Origin: Nymphaea colorata
Lineage: Eukaryota; Streptophyta; Magnoliopsida; Nymphaeales; Nymphaeaceae
Direction: 5' to 3'
Assembly (NCBI RefSeq): GCF_008831285.2
Contig: NC_045138.2
Span: 1,003,143-1,067,142, forward strand
DNA: 64,000 nucleotides
Positions 13,167 through 25,376 of this stretch are shown one piece after another (the first letter of the stretch is position 1; each line of letters begins with the position of its first letter). The notes below the pieces were generated by a model that saw only the letters and a list, made by a program, of their open reading frames with translations, was not told the origin of the DNA and searched no databases. A program made the position numbers and the translations under genes.

Positions 13167-13979
13167 CTGGAGAAGAACCTCCAATGCACCCCAAGTCCAC
13201 CTGTTTGAGCTATGCCGCTCAGGGCAAGAATAGTGTTGATTAGATCCAGTTCACAGTTTGCATTGACTCAAGATGAAAAAAAATTCTGACCTTTCTATCG
13301 CATTTTACAAAGTTTAACCGCGGAAAAACAGGATTTCTGTTTTAGAAAAGCCAAAAACCAACAACCGATTAGCTCAGGTTGATCTTAGGGGAACCAGCTA
13401 GCTCTGGCTCTAGGTGGCATTCCACCTCTAACCACAACTCATCCAAAATACTGGGCCAGACTCAATTATTGTATCATTTGGTTAGTGGTAAGAGACCTGC
13501 CATGATGAGAACAGCATTTACCCAGCTAAGTGGGTCAGAAGCTGAAATTAAGGTCTTCAAGTTGAAAGGGGGATATTGTCCAGGGTACAACAAAGATGCA
13601 AACCAACTTCAATTATTTAATTCAGTTGCTCTTGGAATCTTGTTCATTTGATCTGAATCCAAGCGCAATAGTCAGATTCAGGTTGAATATTCAAGAACTT
13701 CTGATCCTTTTGCTGTCCGGCTCAGATCTAGATCTGGTTAAGGTGTTCAAATCCATACCAGGATCCCCCCAAAAATAGTAAATAAGATAGCTCCATACCA
13801 GAATTCTTAGAGAACAAGTATATCACCTAGACATACCCAATATCACTCTATTTCTGTCTGTTACACATCCACGTTTAAATTGGAATATGGGAGAGATGTA
13901 TCAATATATCCGATCACATATAGAAAAAAATTAATACCGATTAAGGATTCAAATTGTAATTGACATCCGATCAGATTGT

Positions 13980-13981
<2 letters not shown>

Positions 13982-14072
<91 letters not shown>
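13982..14072. repeat. (AT)n microsatellite, about 45 units
   Basis: Uninterrupted AT dinucleotides over about 91 bp. The true allele length may differ from the assembled one. Confidence 0.98.
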
Positions 14073-14075
<3 letters not shown>

Positions 14076-14669
14076 AATCAATTTGATTTAGATTCAGATT
14101 GAATTTAGTTTTTAATAAAATATTGTATATCTATTGCTCTTACATTTTGAAAGTCAACTGGATTCAGTTTAAAATTCAGATTCAAATTCAAATATCGACT
14201 TTTAATCAGATTCAGATTGTGAAATCAGATTTTATATTTGGATTCATATACGACTTTTGTGTATTCACATTCGAATCTGAAATGAACATCTGGATACATC
14301 CAACTGAAATATAATCTATTGGCATCCTTAATCTCATGAGCCGGCGAGCCTTTGATACACCGAAATATGCCATGAAATTTGTTTCAAAGTAAAGTGATTT
14401 TTTTTCAGAAAAAAAATAATCAACCCTCTCGAAGGCGACTCGGGGCGGGGGAGGGGGGAAGCGTACGACAGAAAGAATCCACCGTTCGATGGCTGGGCCG
14501 GCCAGCCGGAGATTGATTAGCACCAACAGACCAATTTTCCGTTGTGCTTGGTCAGGCCATGGTGCAAAAAGATGTACAATGTAAACCAAGCTAAGATTCA
14601 AATTCAAGATCAAAGCACATGCCTTTGTTGAGTGGGAGTGCGAGTTCATGGATTACTGGTACGCGATAG

Positions 14670-16346
14670 ATGTTATTGAAAAGTGCACCTCTGTCGTACT
14701 ACAGGGCACTACATGCTTCCTTGGTCTTGGCCAACTCTCACGGCCCTTCTCGTTGGGCCGCATTGATCCAGGGCTACGTCAATAATAAGAGTTACAGGAA
14801 TGCTCTTCTAGTCTTTGCAGAGAAGCAGAGTCTCAATTTAAGAGTATCTCATCATGCCATCATTCCCTTGGTACTCAAAGCCTGTGCTGCTCTGTCCTTT
14901 GCTTTTTCGGGAAAGACTATCCATGGGGATCTCCTCAAGTCAGGAACGGGGTGCAACCTGTATATCCAGACCGCTCTCGTCGATATGTACTCGAAATGCA
15001 AATTTCTTGTTGATGCCCGGAGAATATTCGATGAAATGTCTCAAAGAAGCGTTGTGTCTTGGAATGCAATGATTGGTGGATATGCAAAGAATGGTGACAT
15101 GGGGAGTGCTTTGGAGCTTTTCGAGTTGATGCCCGAGAGGAGCTCAGTTTCGTGGACGGAGATGATTGATGGGTATGCGAGAATTGGGGAGACTGCAATG
15201 GCTAGAAAGCTTTTCGACCAAATGCCAGAGAAGAAGAGCGTTATCACTTGGACTGCAATGGTTAATGGGTATGCGAGGAATGGAGAAATGGAAGCAGCTA
15301 GGGAGATTTTCGAAGAAATGCCTGAAAGGAACTTCTTTGCATGGAGCTCGATGGTGTTTGGGTATTGCAAGTGTGGGAATGTGATTGAGGCTAAATTGCT
15401 CTTTGGTCGGATGGAGGAGAGAAATTTAGTGAACTGGAACACGTTGCTTGCCGGTCTGACACAGAACGGATGGTGCGAGCAAGCACTTGATGTTTTCCAG
15501 GAAATGAGGGCATCGGGCGTCAAGCCAGATGGAGTGAGTGTGGCAAGTGCACTTTCAGCTTGTGCACAGTTAGGTTCACTAGAAATGGGGAAAGAGATCC
15601 ATCTTTTGGTCGAACAAATAGGAGTCAGATTGAACCAGTTTGTGTCGAATGCACTCATTGATATGTATGCAAAGTGTGGGGATATTACAAAGGCGAGACA
15701 ACTGTTCAATGAAGCACCCGAGAAGAACGAGGTGTGCTGGAATTCCATGATATCTGGTGTAGCCATTCATGGTCATGTTGAAGAGGTTTTGGAACTCTTT
15801 GGTCAGATGAGGTTGCAGGAAGTGGAACCAAACAGGTTGACCTATTTGGCTGTGCTTTCTGCTTGTGCCCATGCTGGATATGTCCAGGAAGGCATGGAAC
15901 TGTTTGCATCCATGCACAAGAATCACAAGATTACAGCAGGAATCGAGCATTACGGTTGCATGGTCGATCTTCTTGGTCGCGCAGGTCTGCTTGAAGAGGC
16001 ATATGAATTTATCAACAGCATGCCCATGAAGCCAAACTCTGTAATATGGGGAGCCATGCTTGGAGCATGTAGAGTGCATATGAACATGGGGTTGGCACAG
16101 AAGGTTGTGGAGAAGGTAACAACAGAACAATGTGGTGATGATGCGCGTTATGTTCTTCTGTCAAACTTGTATGCAGCCTCTGCTCAATGGGAAGATGCTG
16201 AGAAAATGAGGATAATGATGGCAAAAAATCAGATTGAGAAGGTACCTGGCCACAGTTCCATCATGGCCTCTAGCAATGTTGAATATCAGTTTCTTTCTGG
16301 TGCTCATTCTGAATCTCAAACTCGTCAACTATATGTAGGGAGATGA
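14670..16346 (+). CDS. PLS-class pentatricopeptide repeat protein, short E-type C-terminus (intronless)
   Basis: A single-exon frame of 558 codons encodes about ten tandem PPR motifs of P, L and S type, for example VVSWNAMIGGYAKNGDMGSA, ALIDMYAKCGDITKARQLF and EHYGCMVDLLGRAGLLEEA. The E motif follows (MPMKPNSVIWGAMLGACRVH), then KVPGHSSIM, and the protein stops soon after, so E+ is abbreviated and DYW is absent. By family it should bind organellar RNA, most likely in editing or processing. The ATG at 14670 is the first in frame; an ATG at 14648 is out of frame. The N-terminus begins directly with MLLKSAPLSYYRALHA and carries no clear targeting peptide, so an upstream start or exon is possible. 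Its stop faces the PPD4 stop 364 bp away. Confidence 0.88.
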   Translation: MLLKSAPLSYYRALHASLVLANSHGPSRWAALIQGYVNNKSYRNALLVFAEKQSLNLRVSHHAIIPLVLKACAALSFAFSGKTIHGDLLKSGTGCNLYIQTALVDMYSKCKFLVDARRIFDEMSQRSVVSWNAMIGGYAKNGDMGSALELFELMPERSSVSWTEMIDGYARIGETAMARKLFDQMPEKKSVITWTAMVNGYARNGEMEAAREIFEEMPERNFFAWSSMVFGYCKCGNVIEAKLLFGRMEERNLVNWNTLLAGLTQNGWCEQALDVFQEMRASGVKPDGVSVASALSACAQLGSLEMGKEIHLLVEQIGVRLNQFVSNALIDMYAKCGDITKARQLFNEAPEKNEVCWNSMISGVAIHGHVEEVLELFGQMRLQEVEPNRLTYLAVLSACAHAGYVQEGMELFASMHKNHKITAGIEHYGCMVDLLGRAGLLEEAYEFINSMPMKPNSVIWGAMLGACRVHMNMGLAQKVVEKVTTEQCGDDARYVLLSNLYAASAQWEDAEKMRIMMAKNQIEKVPGHSSIMASSNVEYQFLSGAHSESQTRQLYVGR

Positions 16347-16710
16347 CCAGTGTATGCTTTTATATATGAACATCTATTAATATCTTTGGTATGTACATTG
16401 GTAGTTATGCTCCGGAAGAACTATTGCATAGTTGGTTGTTTTCAGACGAGTACGTTGCATCATCAATCAATGCTTCTAGTGTAACAAAAGAAGACTTGCT
16501 CATTACAGGGTCAGAGAATCCTCATGTAGAGCTGAATATAAGTAGACGATAACAGTGACAAAATTGTACATTGGACATGAGGTTTTAATAATACATAACA
16601 ATGCACGGATCCTTGTATACATTAATTTCTAAAGAACATCAATCTCTTGCATGGCTTAATCTTCCAACAAGGTCCTCCTTAGTCCCTCCTCAAGAATCTG
16701 TGTTTTCTGC
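16347..16710. other. Convergent 3' region of PPR2 and PPD4
   Basis: 364 bp between two facing stop codons, presumably the two 3' UTRs and polyadenylation signals. It is AT-rich (for example TAATAATACATAAC near 16588). No gene is seen. Confidence 0.5.
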
Positions 16711-19150
16711 TCAAGTGACTCGAAATGAACTGGAGATCTCCTTTAGATCCTTATAATGTCTTTTCCATTGAAGACCTGCAGAAAAATGGCCAATTTTACA
16801 AAGCTATAAGAACCATGATGGATCCTAAAAAGCTAGAATCATAAATTTAATTTAACGCTTACCACTTCCAGTTATGCCAAACATATACAGTCGGTTGCCA
16901 GCAGCAGTTGCACTAATAAGGACGTGGGGTGGTTCCAGCTCATAATGATAATATTTCCTACCAAAATGTTCAGTCACAGCCATGCTTAAAACTTTTCCTT
17001 CAACATTTTCTCCAGTGATTTCTGGCCCAAATGCATTAATCACTTTTTCAGGAGGTCCAATATCTTCAATTTTTGCATCTTCTCCAAGATCTATGATAAA
17101 AAGTTGACCATTTCATTTCAGCACCAGCTCAGAATGATCAAATTGCAAATAAATTTTCAAAAACAAAAGAAATGAGAGCTCAATTTCAGAAACCGATTCA
17201 AGAATTGCCAAACACATCATAAGTCAACCGTGAGCTACCATATGATGCACAAAGTGGTATTGTCCCCCACCATGAAATACAAGACCGTAAGTTCTGTTTC
17301 AGTTCGTTTTGATATTTTAAGTTTCATGAACCAGGATGCCATATCACAAATTCTATGCATGTATTTCTAGATGTACTTATTTCTAGGGCATCTAAGCATG
17401 GAAAAGATGCATGAAATACAGCCATATCAAGTGGTCAGTAGAATTTACTGGAGCATTACTGTGATGGATCTGCATGCACCCATAGAAGATAACCAGGGAG
17501 TAGGTGAAACTGTGAAAGGAAAGCATTTAAATATTGGCAGATGGAGACAGATATATTGAGAGACAGGAACAAAGATAATAAAGGCTTGCATAGTGAATAA
17601 GAAACCAATAGAATGGTTGTCATAAACACGAAGGGAGCTCCAGAATAGGAAAAAGCAATAACTACACTTTCTGCTATACTTTTTCCATGAGTAGCACTTG
17701 AAGTTTACATTTTAGCACAAAGTTAGCGGTTTTAAATTGGACTTTGTACTGTTAAGCTGCTATTGTTTGCTTAAAGTATGGTAATTGTGTTGCAGTTTAT
17801 ATTATTTATGATGTTTGCATCCATCAATGCATTGAGCAACAAATGCTTGTACATTGTAACAAGACATAGGAAAATCTACATTTAACAAGAGCAGCAAGAG
17901 ATATAGAACTTAAATAAGGAAAATGAAATAGAAAGACAGATACTAAAGTACCTGCAAATCTAAGGACAGGTGCAACAACAACAAATAATCGGCCTTCTTG
18001 GGGGTTAGCAAATCTCAGATCAATCTCTGTGCCACCAAGGTCTGCAATCGACACAGGAACCTGTGACATGAAATCACATACATTCAGACCCTCAGACCAC
18101 CAATAGAATCTCATGGAATATATTTGGGTCTATAATAGCCATAAGAATTTTTTAGCCAGTTTAGTAGCAGATTGGAAATGTTCGTAGCTGCTTTGTGAAG
18201 TACTGTACCTCTTCCCAGTTGGGAGGAACTGAAAATGTGTAGGGTATAATTGGACTCCACCCAACACCATGACCCCCAGACTTCTCATCTGGCCTCCTGT
18301 AGGTCCTCCAACCTGTCTGAGCAAACACTTTCCCATTAAAGAATGCCCAAGTGCGTCAAATAAAATTTACTCAATAATTTTCTTAAAGGGATTCAAGCGA
18401 ATTGACAGAAGGACAAAAAGTCATATATAGACCACCGACTTTGCAGCCTAAAGCTTAACCATCACAAGAGTCGGGTAATCATTTTTCATGCATAAGATAA
18501 TTAGAACAAGTCAGTTGATATAAGAGAATATCGTATGAATGCCAAAAGGTTGGTATAAGAACTAAACAAATGAAATAAAATAGAGAACCCAGTAGTATAT
18601 TGTCAAGTGGTTAGTCACTGAAATAATCTACAAAGGCGATGAAAACGAAAAGAATAAAGAGGAGTCCCTTCTAAGAACGAAACAAGCATCATATGTCTTA
18701 AGTGGGCGGTCCTTGAAATACTCTAAACAGGTGAAAAATAAAAAGAGAGTTCCGCAAGAAGATTGAAATGGGCGCTGATCATATGACAGAAGAAAACCAA
18801 CCTCTTTCGTCAGGGCCAGATAAACCAGGAATCCTCCCTGCCAAGAGACCCTGCTTAACTACTGCAGATGCATCTTCTTCAAATCCCAAAACAGCACACA
18901 ACAATGAAAGCCCAGAAGCAATTGCTGACCTCCTTCCACACAAACCAGACGATTTCAGGCCATTGCTGGAAGCAGGTTTCTTCTCTTCTACACACTCGTC
19001 AATCACTGAAGCAGCACTGCCATTAACGGTGGAAGATCTAACGGCAGTGGGTCTCTTTGCAGAGTGGCTAGAACCATCGGAAGATCTGATAGCCGAGAAG
19101 CAACTTGATAAGAACTTGGTGTTCAATTCGGCTGCTGCTAAGGGAATCAT
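16711..19150 (-). CDS. PPD4: PsbP domain-containing protein 4-like, thylakoid lumen
   Basis: Five exons on the minus strand join in frame: 19150-18802, 18312-18209, 18060-17952, 17090-16863 and 16775-16711 (TGA), giving 284 residues. Residues 1-70 form a Ser/Ala-rich transit peptide. RR at 73-74, a hydrophobic run 76-90 and ASA at 94-96 look like a twin-arginine lumen-targeting signal. The mature part carries the PsbP-like fold with RTYRRPDEKSGGHGVGWSP, GGTEIDLRFANPQEGRL, VINAFGPEITGENVEGKVLS and QWKRHYKDLKEI, which I recognise as PPD4. Relatives of PsbP assist photosystems in the lumen; the specific role of PPD4 is not well settled. The ATG at 19150 is the first in the frame; upstream codons stay open but have no ATG. 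The gene is divergent from RAD21 across 828 bp. Confidence 0.85.
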
Positions 19151-19978
19151 TACGACTGGAAGTAGATAAGAAACTGAGACAGAGCTTTGAAGGTCCTGAT
19201 GAATCCTTCCTTTTCTGGAGACGTTAAGTAAGCAAGTGGGCTTCTCTCCAGTGGCAGAGATGCATCGTGGCGACTTCTGGATGGAAACACAAAGTGCGGC
19301 TCGAAAAAGCAATCCACCGAATAAGAAGATTTTTTGTTTTTAACCAAAGGACCCACAAATTCTCCGAAATTATTCCGTGTAGAATCGTATCTTACCGCTA
19401 TTCTATAACACATGATCCCTTGTTACGAGAAATAAACTTTGCCAAAATTGGTGGTATTATAAATTGTTTTGGGTCAAGTCGAATTAATTCTTTAGTTTTT
19501 TTCGGGGTTGTTTGACATTAGAAATAAAGTATGAATGTTCTATAAATATGCTTTCAAACGAAAATAAATTCATGAATTAAAGTAGATTTATGAAACATAA
19601 TGCCGAATGCCAAACGGTGCTTTTATTTATTCCGAGTCGTGACCAGCGACTCGTGACAATTGATATTACCCGAACCGACCCGTAACTTGCGGACCATGGA
19701 CAAACGCGGAGGCGCGAACTCCTGAATTCTTCCCGCCAAAACGAAGCCCTCCTTCTAGCTTCTGCCCGAATCCTCTCTGTCTCTCTCTCTCTCCTCTGTA
19801 ACAACCATTTCCTCTGAGTAATCACCTCTCTCTCTCTCTCTCTCTCTATAAAGAGGAAGAAACGAAGTGGGAAGAAGAGAAGGGAGAGGCTAGCGAAAGG
19901 GACTCTTAAGAGTCGGGCGCAATCTTGGTCATCCAGGTCGCAGAAAAACAGCGGGCAGCTACTCCGGGAGCCGCCGAG
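19151..19978. promoter_or_regulatory. Bidirectional promoter region, PPD4 (-) / RAD21 (+)
   Basis: This 828 bp spacer lies between divergent start codons. On the RAD21 side it has CT-rich tracts (about 19780-19796 and 19828-19847) running straight into TATAAA at 19847-19852, 127 bp before the ATG, as expected of a plant core promoter with a pyrimidine patch. The tracts could equally be 5' UTR. No comparable TATA element is clear for PPD4. Confidence 0.5.
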
Positions 19979-22900
19979 ATGTTCTATTCTCACTTCATTC
20001 TCGCGAGGAAGGGCCCATTGGGGACGGTGTGGATGGCTGCGCATCTCCAGAACAAGCTACGCAAGTCTCAGGTTACGGAGACGAACATTTCTGCTTCCAT
20101 CGGTGGGTCTTTGTTCCCACTCTCTCGCTATCCCTCTCAGTTAGGTGTTATTGGAGAATTCTTTTGGGGTTGTTGTTGTTTTGCTTATTACATTGTTCAT
20201 TTATTGTTCCATTTGTTCTTTCCGGGTTTGACTCCTATATCTTTCCCACTTACTGCTTCCAAAAGGATCTCAGGTACCAGATTTGGTAGCTTTGGCAAAA
20301 CCCTAAGAGAAATCCGAGTTTTTGGGAATTTCAATGGAACCATTTGGGTTATATTTCCATTTTTCTTTGAGGACTACTCTATGTAAATTAATTAATCGAG
20401 AGCATATATCTGTCCGTGAATCTGTCGAATTAAGTGGTGTTAAGATTTTAGTAGAAGGTGTCGTTGTTGAAATCAGTCTTATGAGTTTTTGCTGACGTTT
20501 GTTCTAAAGTTGAAGGCTGACTCCTAGGGGGGCTAATATTATGTTATTTTATTTTTCAGCTTCTGCTTTGAAGTATAAATCCGTTTGTATGTCCTTTCTA
20601 TGCAAAGTAATATTCATTTCGTGTTCCATATTTGTGGAAAGGACTTCTGCACTTCTTCTGACCAAAGAATCATAAATTTTCGAGGCTTAGGGAGTTGATG
20701 CAGAAAAAGTGAATTTTATCATTCCATTTTTTAGCTAAAATGGCGATCCAGCTGAAGTATCGATCTTTTCTGAAAATTAACGTGTCAGTTGAACCTCTCT
20801 GCTACGTTTGACGTTTCCTTCTATTATATCTTCGTTTATCTTTCATTTTTGTTCATTCATTTTTGAAATACTATTTTAGCAGACTCGATCATGTTCCCGG
20901 AGGTTCCTATTGCGCTGAGATTATCTGGCCACCTTCTACTTGGTGTTGTAAGAATATTTTCGAGGAAGGTTGACTACCTTCACCATGATTGTAATGAAAT
21001 ATTGACGAAGCTGAGATATGCATTTGCCTCGATAGAAATTGACCTGCCAGAAGATGCATCAACTGCGCCTATCCACACTGTCACAATTCCAGAGACTCTG
21101 GAACTTGATGCCATTAACCTGGATCAAGCAATGTATGGAGTTACTGAGTAAGTCCATATAGTTATTGCTACTGCATCTTGTGAAGTTTTTCAGGTTATGC
21201 ATTACATTAAATAGTGTTAACTTCTTCTTATTGTTTTAACAGGTTTCAGGACATCCATATCAGAACTCAGGAAGATATAACAATACCAGGTCTTCCTTCC
21301 TTCCAAAGTCTAAATATATTATTCTGTAATTGTTTGTGTTGAAATTTACTGAGATCAGCCCAAAGCAACTGAAACTTTTGGACTGAAATGCTTCTCAGTC
21401 GGGGTTAGTCTTCCCCAGGAGCATCTCAGTCCAATGACGTCCCCTTGGGATGGAAGAGTTGACTGCATTATGCTGGGAGACTAGCTGCATCTTAGGAAAA
21501 CCTAGTCAAAGCTTGACGCCTCATCATGCCCTACTAGTTTTTTTCCTCTAAAAATGGCAAATTGTTCATTTCAATCTGTCGAGTGATTGTTTTCCTTGGT
21601 CTCTTGATTTGGTTGGTGACCCGTTTGATTTGTCAGTATCTACATAGTTTGAAAATTAGGAGCTTTTTAATAACCTTTTCTCTTCTGTGAAATTATCAGA
21701 TAAAGTTTGTGGAGAAGAAGAGCTGTATGCCACTTTTAATATAAACGAGGTATTCATGTGCTTAACTTTCACCTGACATCCAATTGGACTCAGTGATTCA
21801 CATTTTTATTTCTCGTGCAGGAATCCAGTTTTGACAGAATTGAGGAGACAGTTGTTGCTGATTTTGGTCCCTCGTATATGGATGTAGAGTAAGCACATCA
21901 TGTTTGATAACCCCTTTAGTTCACGGTTCTCTTTGAAAATGTGGGCATGTGTTAAGGTCGGTGGATAGAAGTACACACTACCTTGACCACAGAATCAGGG
22001 ATCTGAAATTGCACCAGTGTTGAAAGCTGACTAATGGCTTCCCTGAGGTGTGTCTGAAACTACTGATGACCTTTGTCTGACCACAGGCAAGAGGAGGTTC
22101 TGGCTAGGTGCTGCCATAATGAAAAGTCAACCTAGAGTACTGTGATTTGATTGAATACTGACTCCTGAAATAAGCTGTAAATTTAATATCAAGTAGTACA
22201 CGGATGCATATGTTTTACTTGCTAGTTCGGCTTGAACTATTTTTAGCTAATAGTGACAATTGTGGCAGTTCACATCCTTATTTTCCAAGTTACGGCGATG
22301 TTGCTGCTGATGATCCTACTACAACAGTCAACGTTGACAAGCACGATGAACAGCACTATCAGTATGACATTGTTAGAGAAGATATAGAGATGGAGATTAT
22401 GCGTGATGCTGTAAATGTTTCTGGGTCAACACAGGTTGTTAGTGAATTTCAAGATCTTGACAAGACCAACGAAGAACCTCATGTACTTGGTGACCAAGTT
22501 GCTGAGGATCGCCACCTCTCTTTTATCAGTGAAGAAACTCCAACACGTTTGGCATCTTCATCACCTAATTCACATCAGTTACCCAAAGATTTCTTCTTAC
22601 CAGAAGCTAGCAAGGAGCAGGAGAACAATTCATTTGGTGTGTGTTCCTAATAGATTAGACTATTTAATAACCTTTTCACCTTCATTTATTATTTTCTGTT
22701 GTCAGAACTGCATAGTTGCAAATGCTAACTTGTAGGTGGTGTCTGAAACAAATTGTCAGCTTTGATCCCAACGCCACCAGCTCAACAGCCAGCAACCAAG
22801 CCAAGAAAGGCAAGAAAGAGAAAACAACGGTTTGATGAGGTCATTGTGTTAAGTAATGAGTAAGTGTATTTTCTGATGTATCATTTTGTTTATGTTTTTT

Positions 22901-25376
22901 TTTTTTCATCTTCATCATTTTTGCATAGAGCCAGCTAATACTTCCATTTATGTTCTGTTAATAAACATACTTTTTCAATTGAGTTTGTTTTATTAGATTA
23001 GTAATTAATAAGCTCTTCCTCCCCTTGTCTGATCCTTTATAAACTGCAATGTTAGGTATAGATTTTGCAATTGAATATTTTCTCTTAATTGATTGAAAAA
23101 TAACCATATAGTTTAATGGAAATTGGAAAGTACCGGATCAGAGAGAAGATGAAATTCTCATCTTTGTATTACAAATTATAGGTCCATGAAGAAGCAGCTA
23201 GATGACACACGGAACTTAAAGCGCAAAAGGAGAGCTCCTTGCACTGCTGTAAAGATTCTGCTGTCTCATAGGAACTCTCGCTGGGAGCAAATTTTTCAAG
23301 AACCCTTGATTTCTGGTAAGCTGGTTGTTGTGGTTTGATGTTCAGTGTCATGTATGTGGTCTTGTTTGACATGCATTACTAACATGGTAAGTTGGTTTGG
23401 ACAAGTTGAGAATTTGAAGCGTGAGAGGATGCTTGATTGAAGGCAAAAGGTTACCTACTGCAGAACTTTTGCCAAAAAATGTGGGCCACATATTCTAGCC
23501 AAAATGAGGAAACATTATTGTAAGTCCGCAATGCCACTTTTTGCCATAAAAACGGGACAAAATTTTTTCGCTAAAAGGAAGGGCAAAACGTTTCTTCAGA
23601 TTTTTATTTCCAAAGATTTTGCATAGGCGAAAAATTTTGCCTGGTAAAGCTTTTACCAGCAATCAACTGCCCTTTAAGGGGTGTTAAGTTGATTTGGACT
23701 TAGGAGTTAGGGTTCAGCTGAGTTTAACTTGTGCTTTCATGACTTCTCTGGGACTGAGGGTGGTGCAAAATCAGAATCTATGTCGTGCATGAACTTTTTT
23801 TTCTTTTTTCTTTTCTCTTTATTGTTGTTGCCATGGCTTCAACTGCACTTAAGATACAAAATTAAGCTATGAGATCCACTCTATTCAGGTATGTCTGCAA
23901 AACTTGAGGACTTGTTGAAAAGGAAGCATTTCCCCCCACTGATTGGTCAATCTTCTAGCGAGGTCAATTTTGAACATGGAGAAGCTGAACCTCCTATTAG
24001 AACTCCAGTGGATGAGCTTGAAATCGAACAGCCCAGATGTGAGGTTGGCTACAGTAATGATATCGCTGCTGAAATCCTACCCTCTAAGAACTTTACTCCC
24101 TCAACTGCAGCAACTTTGGAATCAGCAGTTCACACAGAAAATGATTCTAGGATGGGGTTTGATCCTGAAAGAGAAGTACCAGCTTCTGCTGAGCCAAATC
24201 TTTCTGGTATAGATGAATCTGCTATGGATGATGCCCATCAGTTTACTCCAGAAGAGACCCCAGAATTTAGGCTTAGACACAGTTCCGAGGTTAGTTGTTT
24301 CTGAAACTTTTAATATTACAGAAATATACTTTCCATCTCCTATGCCAGTTTCCAGGCAGCATTTCGGGGACATAATTCTAGCTCTTTTCTGGATCATGGT
24401 AATCTCTCGCTTTGGATATGTATATCTGAACACTACTTTGTTGCAGGATCTGGATTGCTTAGAAGCAGATGCCTCTCAAACTGGTAAGATGGAATCATGG
24501 AACACAATAACTTACTCTTGTAATGCTTATTTAGATAGCTATGATCACTTTTTTTTTCCCATTTTGTCGGAATAATTAATGAACTAAAATATTGATCAAA
24601 CTTGTTAAAATTGGCCTGACTGCCTACCGTATTGCAATTCATTACCTGATTGACGAAAGGCTTCAAACTGACCATTTGAAGTTTCCATCAGTTCCATCTA
24701 TTATTAGACAAAATCATTTCATGTGAGCTGTCTCTCCTGTTGCAGGAACTACACTAGACAGGGTTGAAAGCTGGTCTGTGAGAACCAGGTATGTGACACT
24801 ACATGGACCACTCGTTCTTCCTTATGGATAAGGCTAGCCAGTGTCTCTAAAGTTGAACTTTGCGTTAGGGCTGTAGCGCAGTATCTGAAGAAGTCTTTTA
24901 AGGGTCCACTAGATTCGCCAGGAAGGTTGAACTTAAGCAATATTCTGGAAGGACGAAGAAGAAAAGAATGTGCCCGCATGTTCTATGAAGTTTTGGTAAT
25001 AGCTGCATTTTTGCTTGAAGTCATACTTTAGTCAAACATTACTCACATTGTACATGTAATTTTGCTTGCATAAACAGTTAGTTAAACATATGCCTGTTTT
25101 GTAAGTAACTGGACAGAAAAAAACTAATAACAAACATTTTAAGTGAATGAATTTGTCATCATTTTCTTACATTTTTTTTTAATTTTTCAATGCATTACCT
25201 TATTTATATTTGTTTTTTTCCTCGAACTTGAAGTCTAACCACATATGCTAAGGCATTCATCTTATTTGATCTTGTAGGTTTTGAAAAGCAGGGGTTGTAT
25301 TGAACTTTACCAAGAAAAGCCTTACGATGACATCACGATCTCTCAGGCACCTGGTTTGACAAATACTTGCTTGTGA
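19979..25376 (+). CDS. RAD21: Alpha-kleisin cohesin subunit, RAD21/SCC1 family (SYN2/SYN3-like)
   Basis: Thirteen exons keep frame: 19979-20102, 20883-21147, 21243-21289, 21700-21749, 21821-21888, 22269-22636, 22760-22859, 23182-23315, 23889-24289, 24447-24483, 24746-24788, 24869-24995 and 25278-25376 (TGA), for 620 residues. The N-terminal Rad21/Rec8 domain (1 to about 105) has MFYSHFILARKGPLGTVWMA, DSIMFPEVPIALRLSGHLLL and GVVRIFSRKVDYL, which contact SMC3. A basic stretch KPRKARKRKQR at 321-331 may be a nuclear signal. EIMR at 227-230 fits a separase site (ExxR), by inference. The C-terminal winged helix (LEGRRRKECARMFYEVLVLKS onward) binds SMC1. N-terminal similarity favours the mitotic SYN2/SYN3 group over meiotic REC8. 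A different last exon at 26244-26303 could be spliced from a GC donor at 25347, but the read-through ending has normal family length. Confidence 0.9.

Larger units (their letters stand above)
11573..14669. other. Intergenic between ALG11 and PPR2, repeats only
   Basis: About 3.1 kb containing the ALG11 3' UTR, a 17-bp minisatellite (13116-13166), a long AT microsatellite (13982-14072) and, around 13870-14320, degenerate sequence rich in TTCAGATT and ATCCGAT words that resembles the AT-rich MITE family found later in the window. No coding frame here is convincing. Confidence 0.6.

Noticed and set aside
14099-14649. Frames in the TTCAGATT-rich region before PPR2, including a possible N-terminal extension
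   Set aside because: The ATG at 14648 is out of frame with the PPR protein, and the sequence resembles the degenerate MITE family.
15041-15766. 241-codon open frame antisense to the second PPR gene
   Set aside because: It is a shadow of the repeat-rich PPR coding sequence; its translation has no recognisable motif.
18768-19169. 133-codon plus-strand frame over PPD4 exon 1
   Set aside because: It is antisense to the transit-peptide exon, which is fixed by splice continuity to the PsbP domain on the minus strand.
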